From NCBI GenBank assembly GCA_018223035.1, contig JAAEZD010000004.1, positions 315,280 through 379,279 on the forward strand: 64,000 nt of DNA, given 5' to 3'. This DNA is from Heliomarina sp018223035 (GTDB lineage Bacteria; Pseudomonadota; Alphaproteobacteria; Rhodobacterales; Rhodobacteraceae). Each line of letters opens with the position of its first letter. Positions within the stretch are counted from its first letter, which is position 1. Below, piece by piece: positions 25,728 through 34,695 of this stretch. Below the pieces are notes generated by a model, which saw only the letters and a list, made by a program, of their open reading frames with translations, was not told the origin of the DNA and made no database searches. The translations under genes were made by a program, and so were the position numbers.

Positions 25728-26585
25728 GTGAGGCAAGTAATGATCGACATTACCGCAGGCCCGGCCAGTCTTGACGCAAACCGCGTCCTCGATACGCGCA
25801 CCTCACTGAACCGCAACGGCCTCTCCCGTTTGCAGAACGGCCTCGACAAGTTCATGGGGCTCGGGCGCAATCATTTCTGCCTTGTCGTGAACGGCAAGAA
25901 AATCGGGTATTGCTACATCCGGAAAAACGGCTGTTCGAGCTTCAAGAAGATGTTTCTGGACCAGTCGCCGCATGGCTATGACCCGGCAAGCCAGACGCGC
26001 CCAATCGATTTCATCCGTATGAACCATGTGATGAAGGACAGTGACTTCGCGGCTTGCGATCATGTGGTTCTGGTCTATCGCGACCCGGTCAAGCGGATGC
26101 TCTCTCTGTTCCGAAACAAGTTCATCCTGTGCAGCGGTGCCGATGATCTCCTTGCCAATTACGAACAGGTGACCGGGACTGCGCCTCTCGATGCGAGTTT
26201 CCGTAGATTTGTCATGGATTACCTGCATCAGCAATGGGCGGCGCTGGACCGGCATACGCTACCGCAGCGCTACCATCTGAGACGGGCGGTCTATACCGAT
26301 GTCATGCCGGTTGAAAAGATTTACGACCGGATGATCGGGGTGGTTGGTCAGTCGATGGCCGACAGGTATTTCCGTAGACCGGTGAACCGTACCTCTGATG
26401 TCGAGCACGTGGAAATGAAGGGCGCTGACGTCATGCCGGTAGAGGCGTTGCGCGAGCATTATGCGCAAAGCCGTGTCTTACCGGATGATGCTAGCCTGCT
26501 GGGTGAGGATCTTGGTGAAGTTCTGAAGGATCGATACCAGATGGATTTCGAGTTTATCGCCCGTTTTGAAACGCAATCGGTATAG
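25728..26585 (+). CDS. Sulfotransferase family protein 1
   Basis: A 285-aa soluble protein (GTG start 25728; ATG 25740 is an alternative). It has the sulfotransferase family-2 layout: a 5'-phosphosulfate-binding-like strand and loop GYCYIRKNGCSSFKKMFL (about residues 61-78) and a 3'-phosphate site DHVVLVYRDPVKRMLSLFRN (about residues 108-127). It would move sulfate from PAPS to a sugar hydroxyl. No PAPS synthesis genes are in view. It is the first plus-strand gene of the polysaccharide locus and precedes two glycosyltransferases. Confidence 0.8.
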   Translation: MRQVMIDITAGPASLDANRVLDTRTSLNRNGLSRLQNGLDKFMGLGRNHFCLVVNGKKIGYCYIRKNGCSSFKKMFLDQSPHGYDPASQTRPIDFIRMNHVMKDSDFAACDHVVLVYRDPVKRMLSLFRNKFILCSGADDLLANYEQVTGTAPLDASFRRFVMDYLHQQWAALDRHTLPQRYHLRRAVYTDVMPVEKIYDRMIGVVGQSMADRYFRRPVNRTSDVEHVEMKGADVMPVEALREHYAQSRVLPDDASLLGEDLGEVLKDRYQMDFEFIARFETQSV

Positions 26586-26603
26586 TAGGGATGGGCACGC
26601 GCG

Positions 26604-27596
26604 GTGACTGATACAGGGAACAGTGTCGGGCAGACCAGTGGTGAGAAGTCCGGCCTCCCGACCGTTTCGGTTGTCATCGCAGCGTATAATTCCTCTGCGT
26701 GGCTCAAACACTCGGTCGAGAGTGCATTGTCGCAAGAAGGTGTCGAGGTCGACGTCCTGATCGCGGACGATCAATCGACGGACGATACATTCGACGTGGC
26801 CAAGAAGCTTGCCGAACGCGACCCGCGGGTGACTGCCATTATATGCGCGCAAAATGGCGGACCCGGGGCGGCGCGTAATACCGCTTTGAACGTGGCCAAG
26901 GGGCAATGGGTCGCCGTACTGGATTCAGATGACCGGTATGCGCCGGACCGGCTGGCCATGCTTTGTGACGAGGCGGAAAAGCAGGCCGTCGATATCATAC
27001 TGGATGATTTCATCGCGCAGGATGAAAATGGCGGGGCGCTGGATGAGCGTAGCCTAAGCGATATCCGGGGCTCCGGTACGCTGACCATCGCGGACTGGAT
27101 CGGATTGAACCGGGTCGCTCATGGAGAAGTCAGCTTTGGCTATGCCAAGCCGGTTATCAGGCGAGATTTCATCGAAGCGCATTCCCTGCGGTATGATGAG
27201 AGCCTGAGAAACGGCGAGGATTTCCACCTTGTCCTCGCCGCCATGATCTCGGGCGCAAGGGTGTGGTTTTCGGCGACACCCGGCTATTACTATACGCGGC
27301 GCTTGGGGTCGGTATCTCGCCGCGCGCAGGACGATCATTTGCGCGCGCTTCTAGTCGCGGACCGGGCAGTGGAGGTCCGGTTGAAAGCCATGAGTGAAAG
27401 CGAAGCCCTTGCATTCATGCGTGACCGGCGTCGCAATCTCGAAAGCCTGATGACAAGCGAGCGGGTCTTTGGCGCGATCAAGGCGGCAAATGCGGCCACG
27501 GTGTTCAGCGAATTGATGCGAAACCCGCGCGCCACGCCCCGGATTTTCAGTCACGCACGAGAGGCAGTTACCAAACGCTTGCCGCGATGGCAGTAA
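26604..27596 (+). CDS. GT2 family glycosyltransferase (ExoO-like)
   Basis: A 330-aa protein, GTG start after AGGGATGG. The GT-A fold has SVVIAAYNSSAWLKHSVES, the first aspartate pair VLIADDQSTDDT (about residues 50-61) and the metal DSDD (about residues 110-113). It is cytoplasmic, without membrane spans. It is clearly related to the gene at 62465-63424 at the far end of the locus, and both resemble ExoO-type succinoglycan glucosyltransferases. It probably adds one sugar to the lipid-linked repeat unit. Confidence 0.85.
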   Translation: MTDTGNSVGQTSGEKSGLPTVSVVIAAYNSSAWLKHSVESALSQEGVEVDVLIADDQSTDDTFDVAKKLAERDPRVTAIICAQNGGPGAARNTALNVAKGQWVAVLDSDDRYAPDRLAMLCDEAEKQAVDIILDDFIAQDENGGALDERSLSDIRGSGTLTIADWIGLNRVAHGEVSFGYAKPVIRRDFIEAHSLRYDESLRNGEDFHLVLAAMISGARVWFSATPGYYYTRRLGSVSRRAQDDHLRALLVADRAVEVRLKAMSESEALAFMRDRRRNLESLMTSERVFGAIKAANAATVFSELMRNPRATPRIFSHAREAVTKRLPRWQ

Positions 27597-27600
27597 AGCG

Positions 27601-28866
27601 ATGGATGGCACCATTCAGAACCTGGCGAGAGAAGGCCGTGGCGTCCTTATCGTGGGGCGTCGTCTGGATACGATGCAATCGGGAAGCAGCCAGTATATCT
27701 ATGGCTATCTGAAGCTTTGTCGCGATGCCGGATTGTCGACAACGCTGGTATTTGCCCCAAGGCGCTCTTTTGGAAACCTTGCATGGGCGCGGGTCCACCC
27801 CGATTTCGCAGATGTCGTGGACGAAATCGTCTGGCCGCAAGCCGCGCGGTTTGGCGATCTGTTCGTTTCGACTTCGCCCAAGGTATGGGGAAGGTTTCTG
27901 CGTCGCGCCCTTTTTGAAATGCGTCGCCGGATGTCCTCGGGTGAGAGTGAAAGGGTGCCGAGCCTGTTGGGGAAAGAACTGAGCGAGGACGAAGCGCAAG
28001 AGGTCAAGGATCTGCTTGCGCCGTTGCGGGCGAATATCGTGACTGCGGAATACAGTAGTCTCGGCCCGCTATTGTCCGGCGCAGGAGATGCCTTTCGCGT
28101 CGTGTTCCTGCACGACCTGTTTTCCCTAAGAGCTGAAAGTTTTCTGTCGAGCGGCGGTCAGCCCGATCATCACATGATTACGATGGAAGAAGAGGTTAAC
28201 CGCTGCCGCGCGGCGGATCTTCTGATCCACGCGAGTTGCAGTGAATATACCGCGATGAAGGCCGTGTTTCCGCAGGTCGAGCACGTATGGATGCGGCCCA
28301 CCGTGAATGTCCGGGAGTTCGACGTCAGCGGCGGCGGAGAGCCACATGCGGTATTCATGGGATCGCTTCATCAGGGCAATATCGCGGCGCTCGATTTCCT
28401 GCGGCGTAAAGTCTGGCCGCTGGTGCGGGCACAGAAACCGAAAGCCAGAATGCATATCGTCGGTACGATTGCCTCGCTCGTTGATCGCGAAGAGGCGGAG
28501 CGCGAAGGTCTGGTGTTGATTGGGCCGGTCGATGATCTGTCGGAAATCGGGGGAGAGAATGCCATCGGTCTGGCACCTATGGATCTCGGTAGTGGCATAC
28601 CGATCAAGATCGTCGACTACCTTGCGCTCAGGATGCCGGTGGTTGCCACGTCAGGCGCATTGGCGTCCTTTGGCGGCGCGCTGGATGGATTGCTGCTTGA
28701 GCCCGAAGATCTTCAGGGATGCGCGGCGGCAATCCTAGAACTGCTTGACGACGAAGACCTTCGCAGAAGGCTGTCGCAAGGCGCCTCGGCGGTACGTGCA
28801 CGTCTGTCGAACGAGTCGCTGATCGAGTCGCTTGGCCCGGCTCTGACGCTAGTCAGCGACAGATAA
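27601..28866 (+). CDS. GT4-like glycosyltransferase
   Basis: A 421-aa GT-B fold protein, starting 5 bp after the GT2 gene. The C-terminal half shows AVFMGSLHQGNIAALDFLRR (about residues 249-268) and the nucleotide-sugar region PMDLGSGIPIKIVDYLALRMPVV, spanning the usual Ex7E-like area, though the first Glu appears to be absent. The N-terminal acceptor domain is divergent. No membrane segments. It probably elongates the repeat unit; donor unknown. Confidence 0.82.
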   Translation: MDGTIQNLAREGRGVLIVGRRLDTMQSGSSQYIYGYLKLCRDAGLSTTLVFAPRRSFGNLAWARVHPDFADVVDEIVWPQAARFGDLFVSTSPKVWGRFLRRALFEMRRRMSSGESERVPSLLGKELSEDEAQEVKDLLAPLRANIVTAEYSSLGPLLSGAGDAFRVVFLHDLFSLRAESFLSSGGQPDHHMITMEEEVNRCRAADLLIHASCSEYTAMKAVFPQVEHVWMRPTVNVREFDVSGGGEPHAVFMGSLHQGNIAALDFLRRKVWPLVRAQKPKARMHIVGTIASLVDREEAEREGLVLIGPVDDLSEIGGENAIGLAPMDLGSGIPIKIVDYLALRMPVVATSGALASFGGALDGLLLEPEDLQGCAAAILELLDDEDLRRRLSQGASAVRARLSNESLIESLGPALTLVSDR

Positions 28867-29476
28867 ATCTTAGTTTCCCAGGCTTCAGCTTCAATCAAAA
28901 CGAGTTGATTCGGCAATTCAGGCCCGACGGGGTCTGAGTCCCGCAGGTTGCCGCTGGGGCACCTAACGAATTCTCAGCAGAAGCTTGCGATTTTGGATTC
29001 AATTTGAGTCAAATTTCCGCCGATTACGAAGGGTCAGTTTTTAAAGTTTAGGCAATCAAGCGGATTGTTGCTCGTAAGACAGCCTCTAATTCCGCTGTGA
29101 TTTTTTACATGTCGAAAAATCGCCGATCCAGGCTTGAGCGAAATTCCGTTGACGTGAATTTTTCAATTCGAAAAATTTCAAAGCGATGTGTATAATTGTA
29201 TGAAAGTTAATAGAAAATTTGGCAAGATTATTTTTGGTTGATCGGCATTGAGCCGCCACTTTCAAATAGAAAATTAATAGACCATTAATTGCCAGAATTG
29301 CAGCTACTTTTGATCCGAAATTTGCCCATTTTTTGCCCTGTTTCACTAATAGGCACAAAGATGGTTAACGGTAGCATTAGTAACTTATTCATCAGTCGAA
29401 CCCAGTTTCAGCGCGAGCCGAGGCAAATGACCTACGGCCAATTGGGTACGTCATCGGGACAGAGAAAGAGAGATAG
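28867..29476. promoter_or_regulatory. AT-rich intergenic region before the G8-domain giant
   Basis: About 610 bp with no supported gene and clearly richer in A/T than the flanks. It contains an AT-only hairpin AATTTTTC ... GAAAAATT (29157-29164 / 29170-29177) and a direct repeat AATAGAAAATT at 29209 and 29265. The last 20 bases carry GAGAAAGAGAG, the likely ribosome site. The promoter of the large gene is expected here. Confidence 0.45.
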
Positions 29477-32400
29477 ATGAACATGGATGAGACTATGGAT
29501 TCCGGCGGTGCTATGGACGCGAGCATGACATCGCATATGGGTCATGGCGAGAGCATGACGCTATTCCTATTCGATCCTGCGGAGGCCACACATGTAGCGG
29601 TTTCGTCGGGCAGCTGGACAGATCCGTCGACATGGAAAAACGGCAGGGTCCCCGGAGACGATGCCAAGGTTTATGTCCCGGAAGGGATCGAGGTAAAATA
29701 CAATTCCACCTCCAATGCGCGGCTTGAGATGGTGCGCGTTGACGGTGCTCTGGATTTCGCGACGTCGATTGATACGCATATGCGCGTCGAGACCCTGCTG
29801 ACGGGTGTGAATTCCCGCCTGACGATTGGCACCAACGACAATCCGGTCGATGCCAATGTCACGACCAAGATCATATTCGCGGACGGGCCGATCGATCTTA
29901 ACATCGACCCGGGACAATTGAGCCACGGGCTTATTGCCGAAGGGCATGTGGAAATCGTCGGCGCTGAAAAGGCACCTTATTCCGCAATGATCGGCGAAGC
30001 GCAGGCAGGCACCAAATCCATCGTGGTTGCGGATGGCAACGGCTGGGCCGTTGGTGACGATGTCGTCGTGATGGGCACGACGCTGGGCAAGTTCCAGGAC
30101 GAAGAGCGCAAGGTCGTCGCGGTCGAGCAGACCTCGGCCGGTCTCAAGCTGACCTTCGACAAGGCGCTGACCTACGATCACACAACGCCGGACGGGCACG
30201 ATCTTTCCGTCTATGTCGGCAACTCGAGCCGCAATGTCGTGCTGACCTCGGAAAACCCCGAAGGCGTGCGCGGCCACGTGATGATGATGCACACCCCGGA
30301 TGTCGAGGTCCGTTACGCGGAATTTGATGAACTTGGCCGTACGGACAAGTCTCTTCCCCTGGACGAAAACGGTAACGTCGCCTCGCGCTATTCGCTGCAC
30401 CTGCATGAGACAGGAACCGAAGCCGGCGCCGACATGGCCGTGCTCTATGGTAACTCTGTCCATGGCTCGCCGGGCTGGGGGATCGTTCAGCACTCGAGCG
30501 CCGCAGCGGTTGATTTCAACTTTGTCTACGACATCAAGGGCGCGGGTATCGTGTCCGAGGATGGGGACGAGACCGGTCAGTGGATCGGCAACTTTGTCAC
30601 CGGTGTCTATGGCGACGGGACCAAGTTCTCGATCCAGCGTGACGAGTTGAACGCCGATTTCGGCCATGCCGGGGTTGCCTATGAAAACCAGGCTCGCCAG
30701 ATCACGCAGCAGGACAATATCGCGGCGAACTCGAACTTTGGCTGGACCTTCCGCGGCGCGGAGACAAGTGTCGACAACCCTGACCGTGATGCGCTGGCCT
30801 ATGATCCGGCGCCGCTCAAGGGGGTTCTTAATAACGAAGAACCCGCGATCATCGATTTCAACGACAACACGGCAATTGCCGTCGGCACGGTCATCGATAC
30901 CGGACACCGGCAGGAAATCTCGATCACGACGGATTTGCGGAGCAACATCGACGGTCTCACGGCTTGGGAAGTTGACCGTGTTTTCGACATCTTCAGCTAT
31001 ACCGGTGAATACGTCATCAAGGATGGCCTGTTCATCGGCGCGGCAGCAGGCGCGGGCCGTGCGATCCGGATGCCGACCAAGCACGAATCCACGTCGATCA
31101 TCGACACCCATTTCGAGAACTTCCGTGTCGCGATCTCGGATGTCGGCCTGAACAACGAAGGCGTCTATGTTGGCAATACCTTCACCAATATCGGCGACAA
31201 GGTAGAGTCGACCTTTTATGGCGAAGAACGCCTTTGGTCGCACAGCGATATCAATCCGGTCAGCCGGGTGAAGCTTGAAATCGACGCGAGCTCGGACCTG
31301 ACGATGGGCCCCCGTGATCACGAAGTGACCATTACTGGGACGATCACGGACAGCGCGGGTCAGTTGCGTCTCGGGTCGAACAAATGGGGTGACAAGGACG
31401 CGCATGAACGCGAGGGGATCACCACCGATGACAACATGATGGGGCACCCGACACCGGAGGATCTGCTGGCCGTTCACGGCGCGCTGCAGGTTGACGGCGG
31501 CTGGGTGATGCCGATTGCGATCTGGATCACCGACCGGGTGACCGGCGAGCATTTTGCCTTCCGGATCGACATCGACCTTGTCGGGTACACGAACGAGTTC
31601 CTGTCGCAGTACGAAATCTCTGAATTCGTGATGCCCGACGGCGATCTGAACATCATTGATTCATCGGTCAGTTCCGGTAGCGGCGGCATGGGCGGTGGAC
31701 ACCATGGCGGTGGCACCGACCCGGATATGGGCGGTGAAGACCCTGACATGGGCGGCGAAGATCCCGATACCGGCGGAGAAAACCCCGACACGGGGGGCGA
31801 GATTCCTGACACCGGCGGTGAAAATCCCGACACGGGCGGTGAGGATCCCGGAGAGGGCGGCACCGATCCCGAAGAGGGCAACGGCGGGTCTGAGCCTGTC
31901 GATCCTCCGGTAACGCCTCCGAGCGGCTCGGAATACGGCTCTTCGCTGTTCTTCGATAGCAAGGGCGTGGATGTGGGCCCAGTCAAACTCGACGGCGATT
32001 TCACCATCGAATCCTGGGTCAAGCTGGCCGAAGGCAAGAATATCAACGCAGCGGATGCAATCGTAGGCGGGCCGAACTTCGACATCAGCTTCCATAACGG
32101 CACCCTGTCGGTGATGTCCGGTTCGATCGAAATCGCCTCGGCTAGTGTTCCGGCGGTCGATGGTGTTTGGGCCCATTACGCGGTGGTGCGCGAAGCGGGC
32201 GATGTCAAAATCTACGTGGACGGCAAGTTGTCCGGCCAGTCGAGCGGCCCGTGGAACGATTCAATCTCTGTCGACACGCTTGGTGACGGTCTTACCATGT
32301 CTCGTGGCCTGATGGGCGCGCTGGACGAGGTGCGGATGTGGGATGAGGCGCGCAGCCCGGCCGAAATCACCAGCAGCATGTATTACAGCATGGACGCGAG

Positions 32401-33313
32401 CGAGATTGATGGCCTGTCAACGGCGTTCAGTTTTGATGATGGTCAGAGCATGGGCAACGATACCACGTCGGTCAGCGACAGTATCGTGTTTGTCGGAGAA
32501 CCGGCCGAAGAGACTGGCCCATTCCTTGAAGTCGGTTCGGTCACAACGGCGCAAACGACGGCAGACGGCTGGATGCATGTCTCGTTCAGTTCGCAGATCG
32601 AAAATGCGACCGTGGTCATGGGGCCTGTCTCATTCGGGTTTGAAAAGCCGGCCTTCGCAGCGGTTCGCAACGTGACCTCGGAGGGCTTTGAATTCCAGAT
32701 CGAGGAATGGGCTTATCAGGATGGTACTCACGGTGAGGAAACCATCTCGTGGATGGCGATGAGCGAAGGTACCTACACGCTTGCCGATGGGCGTCAGATC
32801 ACCGCAGGCACCATGGATACGGGTCTTCAGGGGCAAACGAGCCTCAACCTCAGCGGCATGGGTAGCGACGTTTCGGTGTTCTCGCAGGTGCTGACCCAGA
32901 ATTCCGGCACGCCCGTCGTGGCCCGGATGGAGGACAAGGGCAACGGAACTTGCGATATTGCCCTGCAGTCCGAGGAAGCCGTGTCGGCCAACTGGTCGCC
33001 TGAACAGCTTTCGTACATCGCAATCCAGGAAGGCGGGGATGCCGCGTCTGGTCTGATCGCCGGTTCGACGAGCGGTATCGGTAGCAAGGTCACCTCCGTC
33101 TACGGCGACACCGAGCTGGATGCCGAGGCATTTTTCGCCACCATGGCGTCGACCAATGGCAACGACACCTCGACGATGCGCCTGAGCAGCCTGGGCAATG
33201 GCGTTGCTGACATCTTTGTTCAGGAAGAACAGTCGAAGGATTCAGAAGTCCGCCATGTCGGCGAGGATGTCGACTGGATGTTCGCTGACACCGGGACTTT
33301 CGATCTTTTCTAA
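29477..33313 (+). CDS. Giant G8-domain / LamG surface protein
   Basis: A 1278-aa acidic protein without a visible signal peptide. Residues about 40-165 form a G8 domain (SGSWTDPSTWKNGRVPGDDA at the start). Residues about 180-640 resemble a right-handed beta-helix as in CEMIP/PkhD1-like proteins. Residues 745-800 are eight 7-residue GGE-PDTG repeats. Residues about 815-1010 are a LamG/concanavalin-like domain (GDFTIESWVKL; MGALDEVRMWDEARSPAEI). Residues about 1015-1278 hold two related beta-rich units, ending FDLF. It is flanked by an AT-rich leader and a terminator, so it is monocistronic. An extracellular glycan-binding or glycan-cleaving role is inferred; secretion without a signal peptide suggests a type I system. 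Confidence 0.75.
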   Translation: MNMDETMDSGGAMDASMTSHMGHGESMTLFLFDPAEATHVAVSSGSWTDPSTWKNGRVPGDDAKVYVPEGIEVKYNSTSNARLEMVRVDGALDFATSIDTHMRVETLLTGVNSRLTIGTNDNPVDANVTTKIIFADGPIDLNIDPGQLSHGLIAEGHVEIVGAEKAPYSAMIGEAQAGTKSIVVADGNGWAVGDDVVVMGTTLGKFQDEERKVVAVEQTSAGLKLTFDKALTYDHTTPDGHDLSVYVGNSSRNVVLTSENPEGVRGHVMMMHTPDVEVRYAEFDELGRTDKSLPLDENGNVASRYSLHLHETGTEAGADMAVLYGNSVHGSPGWGIVQHSSAAAVDFNFVYDIKGAGIVSEDGDETGQWIGNFVTGVYGDGTKFSIQRDELNADFGHAGVAYENQARQITQQDNIAANSNFGWTFRGAETSVDNPDRDALAYDPAPLKGVLNNEEPAIIDFNDNTAIAVGTVIDTGHRQEISITTDLRSNIDGLTAWEVDRVFDIFSYTGEYVIKDGLFIGAAAGAGRAIRMPTKHESTSIIDTHFENFRVAISDVGLNNEGVYVGNTFTNIGDKVESTFYGEERLWSHSDINPVSRVKLEIDASSDLTMGPRDHEVTITGTITDSAGQLRLGSNKWGDKDAHEREGITTDDNMMGHPTPEDLLAVHGALQVDGGWVMPIAIWITDRVTGEHFAFRIDIDLVGYTNEFLSQYEISEFVMPDGDLNIIDSSVSSGSGGMGGGHHGGGTDPDMGGEDPDMGGEDPDTGGENPDTGGEIPDTGGENPDTGGEDPGEGGTDPEEGNGGSEPVDPPVTPPSGSEYGSSLFFDSKGVDVGPVKLDGDFTIESWVKLAEGKNINAADAIVGGPNFDISFHNGTLSVMSGSIEIASASVPAVDGVWAHYAVVREAGDVKIYVDGKLSGQSSGPWNDSISVDTLGDGLTMSRGLMGALDEVRMWDEARSPAEITSSMYYSMDASEIDGLSTAFSFDDGQSMGNDTTSVSDSIVFVGEPAEETGPFLEVGSVTTAQTTADGWMHVSFSSQIENATVVMGPVSFGFEKPAFAAVRNVTSEGFEFQIEEWAYQDGTHGEETISWMAMSEGTYTLADGRQITAGTMDTGLQGQTSLNLSGMGSDVSVFSQVLTQNSGTPVVARMEDKGNGTCDIALQSEEAVSANWSPEQLSYIAIQEGGDAASGLIAGSTSGIGSKVTSVYGDTELDAEAFFATMASTNGNDTSTMRLSSLGNGVADIFVQEEQSKDSEVRHVGEDVDWMFADTGTFDLF
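31709..31876 (+). repeat. Eight 21-bp repeats coding a GG-x-PD linker
   Basis: Eight consecutive 7-codon units (GGTDPDM, GGEDPDM, GGEDPDT, GGENPDT and variants) separate the beta-helix part from the LamG domain of the giant. It is an acidic, flexible or calcium-binding spacer and a hot spot for repeat-number change. Confidence 0.9.
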
Positions 33314-33370
33314 GGCCTGTAGCGGCTCGCTTCCTTCCCGTTCTTAGGAAGGGGAGTGCAAAACGAAAGA

Positions 33371-33399
33371 CCGCGACGGGTTGCCCTGTCGCGGTTTTT
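33371..33399 (+). terminator. Rho-independent terminator after the G8 giant
   Basis: CCGCGACGGG - TTG - CCCTGTCGCGG, with one bulged base, is followed by TTTTT (33395-33399). Confidence 0.88.
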
Positions 33400-33423
33400 C
33401 AAATTGATGAAATGCTAAAAAGT

Positions 33424-34695
33424 TCATCGCGCGCCGCGTCTTCGCCTGTGGCGGCCCGGGTATTTCGAAGCGTAGATCGCGCCGATCCAGATCAGAATGT
33501 TGGCGAGCAGCAGCGGTTTCATCATTTCGCTTTCGACCATCGCGCGAATGGTCTCGACCACAACCACGGTCAGGAAAAAGATAAAGGGCATTCCACCGTG
33601 CCTGAAGACCAGCGTAATGATCCGGACGATCGACCAGAGTGCCACGGGGAGGGCAATCGCCAACCCGATCAGCCCTTGGTGCACCGCGATTTCATAGAAA
33701 GAATTGTGAAACGAAAAAATCTGGTTCGGATTCTTGTGAAATTCAGCAAAAATCTCGCGCACCAGATCGTTATCGGAATAGCGCCAGAAGCCCCGTTCGC
33801 CAAAGCCGATGTAGGGGCGCTGCCGAATGACGTCCTCGGCGTAGCTCCAAAGCTGCGTTCGACCTGTCAGGGTGCTGCTCTTTCCGAGGCTTTCCAGCAA
33901 TAGGGCGAAGGGCGAGCCGGGCAAACTGCTCAGGATCACCGGTGCCGCAGCACCCAGCACCCCGGCAAGCAAAAAGACAAAGACAATACGATCCGGGGGC
34001 GTGCGTGCACCCTGACCGGCCACGAAATGGGCGCCCAGCGTGACACAGAAGATCCCGAGTGCAAGGACAAGTGCGGTTGCCGAGTGACTGGCGAGGATCA
34101 GCAAGAAGGCCAATCCCAATAGGGCGGCCGCGAAGATCCTTAATCCCCGTCGAATGTGCCTGTCGAGCATCGTGCAGACCGATGCGCTGACCAGCAAAAG
34201 CATTTTCGCGCCCAGCATGTTTTTATGAGCGAATATCCCTGTCATTGCGCCATCATGATAGGACGTGATGAAGAGGCTGAGGATGGCGCATAGGCCTGAC
34301 GCGGCCAGAACGGCGAGCACGATCTGGCGTGGCGTGAACCTCGCCGCGAGGAGGACGGCCAGCGTGACCGTCAAGAGCAGCAAGATCGCGCTGCGTAGCG
34401 CCTCGGCCGGAACTTCCACGAATGGAACGGTGACGATTTGCCAGAGAGGAAACAAGAGCAGGGGCCAGCACTTGGCCATCAATGGAAAGGTGACCTGCCG
34501 ATCAAGTAGAAAGGACAGAAAGAAGTACCCGGCGAGCGGATAGAGCAGAAGTTCATCACGCGGAAATGTGGTGAAGGTCACCAAAAACCAAAGAACGATC
34601 AGCAGGTTTTGTATAGCGTTTGCACGTTTGAGCGTGTGCGGCGGCCGACCGATGGGGTGGCTGAATGTTTCTGTGCTCGCGTAGGCCATGATCAA
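33424..34695 (-). CDS. O-antigen ligase/polymerase family protein (Wzy-like)
   Basis: A 423-aa membrane protein with about ten to twelve spans. The large periplasmic loop contains GFGERGFWRY ... FSFHNSFYEIAVHQGLIGLA (about residues 320-365), typical for the Wzy_C family. It joins lipid-linked repeat units into polymer at the periplasmic face. In this locus it is the only polymerase candidate. It ends close to, and converges with, the G8 giant, and its start overlaps the GMC gene stop (ATGA). Confidence 0.85.
   Translation of the reverse strand: MIMAYASTETFSHPIGRPPHTLKRANAIQNLLIVLWFLVTFTTFPRDELLLYPLAGYFFLSFLLDRQVTFPLMAKCWPLLLFPLWQIVTVPFVEVPAEALRSAILLLLTVTLAVLLAARFTPRQIVLAVLAASGLCAILSLFITSYHDGAMTGIFAHKNMLGAKMLLLVSASVCTMLDRHIRRGLRIFAAALLGLAFLLILASHSATALVLALGIFCVTLGAHFVAGQGARTPPDRIVFVFLLAGVLGAAAPVILSSLPGSPFALLLESLGKSSTLTGRTQLWSYAEDVIRQRPYIGFGERGFWRYSDNDLVREIFAEFHKNPNQIFSFHNSFYEIAVHQGLIGLAIALPVALWSIVRIITLVFRHGGMPFIFFLTVVVVETIRAMVESEMMKPLLLANILIWIGAIYASKYPGRHRRRRGAR

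Noticed and set aside
29567..31552. 661-codon open frame on the minus strand
   Set aside because: Antisense to the G8 giant, which shows clear domains.
31709..31876. CRISPR or minisatellite outside genes
   Set aside because: The 21-bp units are in frame inside the giant gene and code for a regular GG-x-PD linker.
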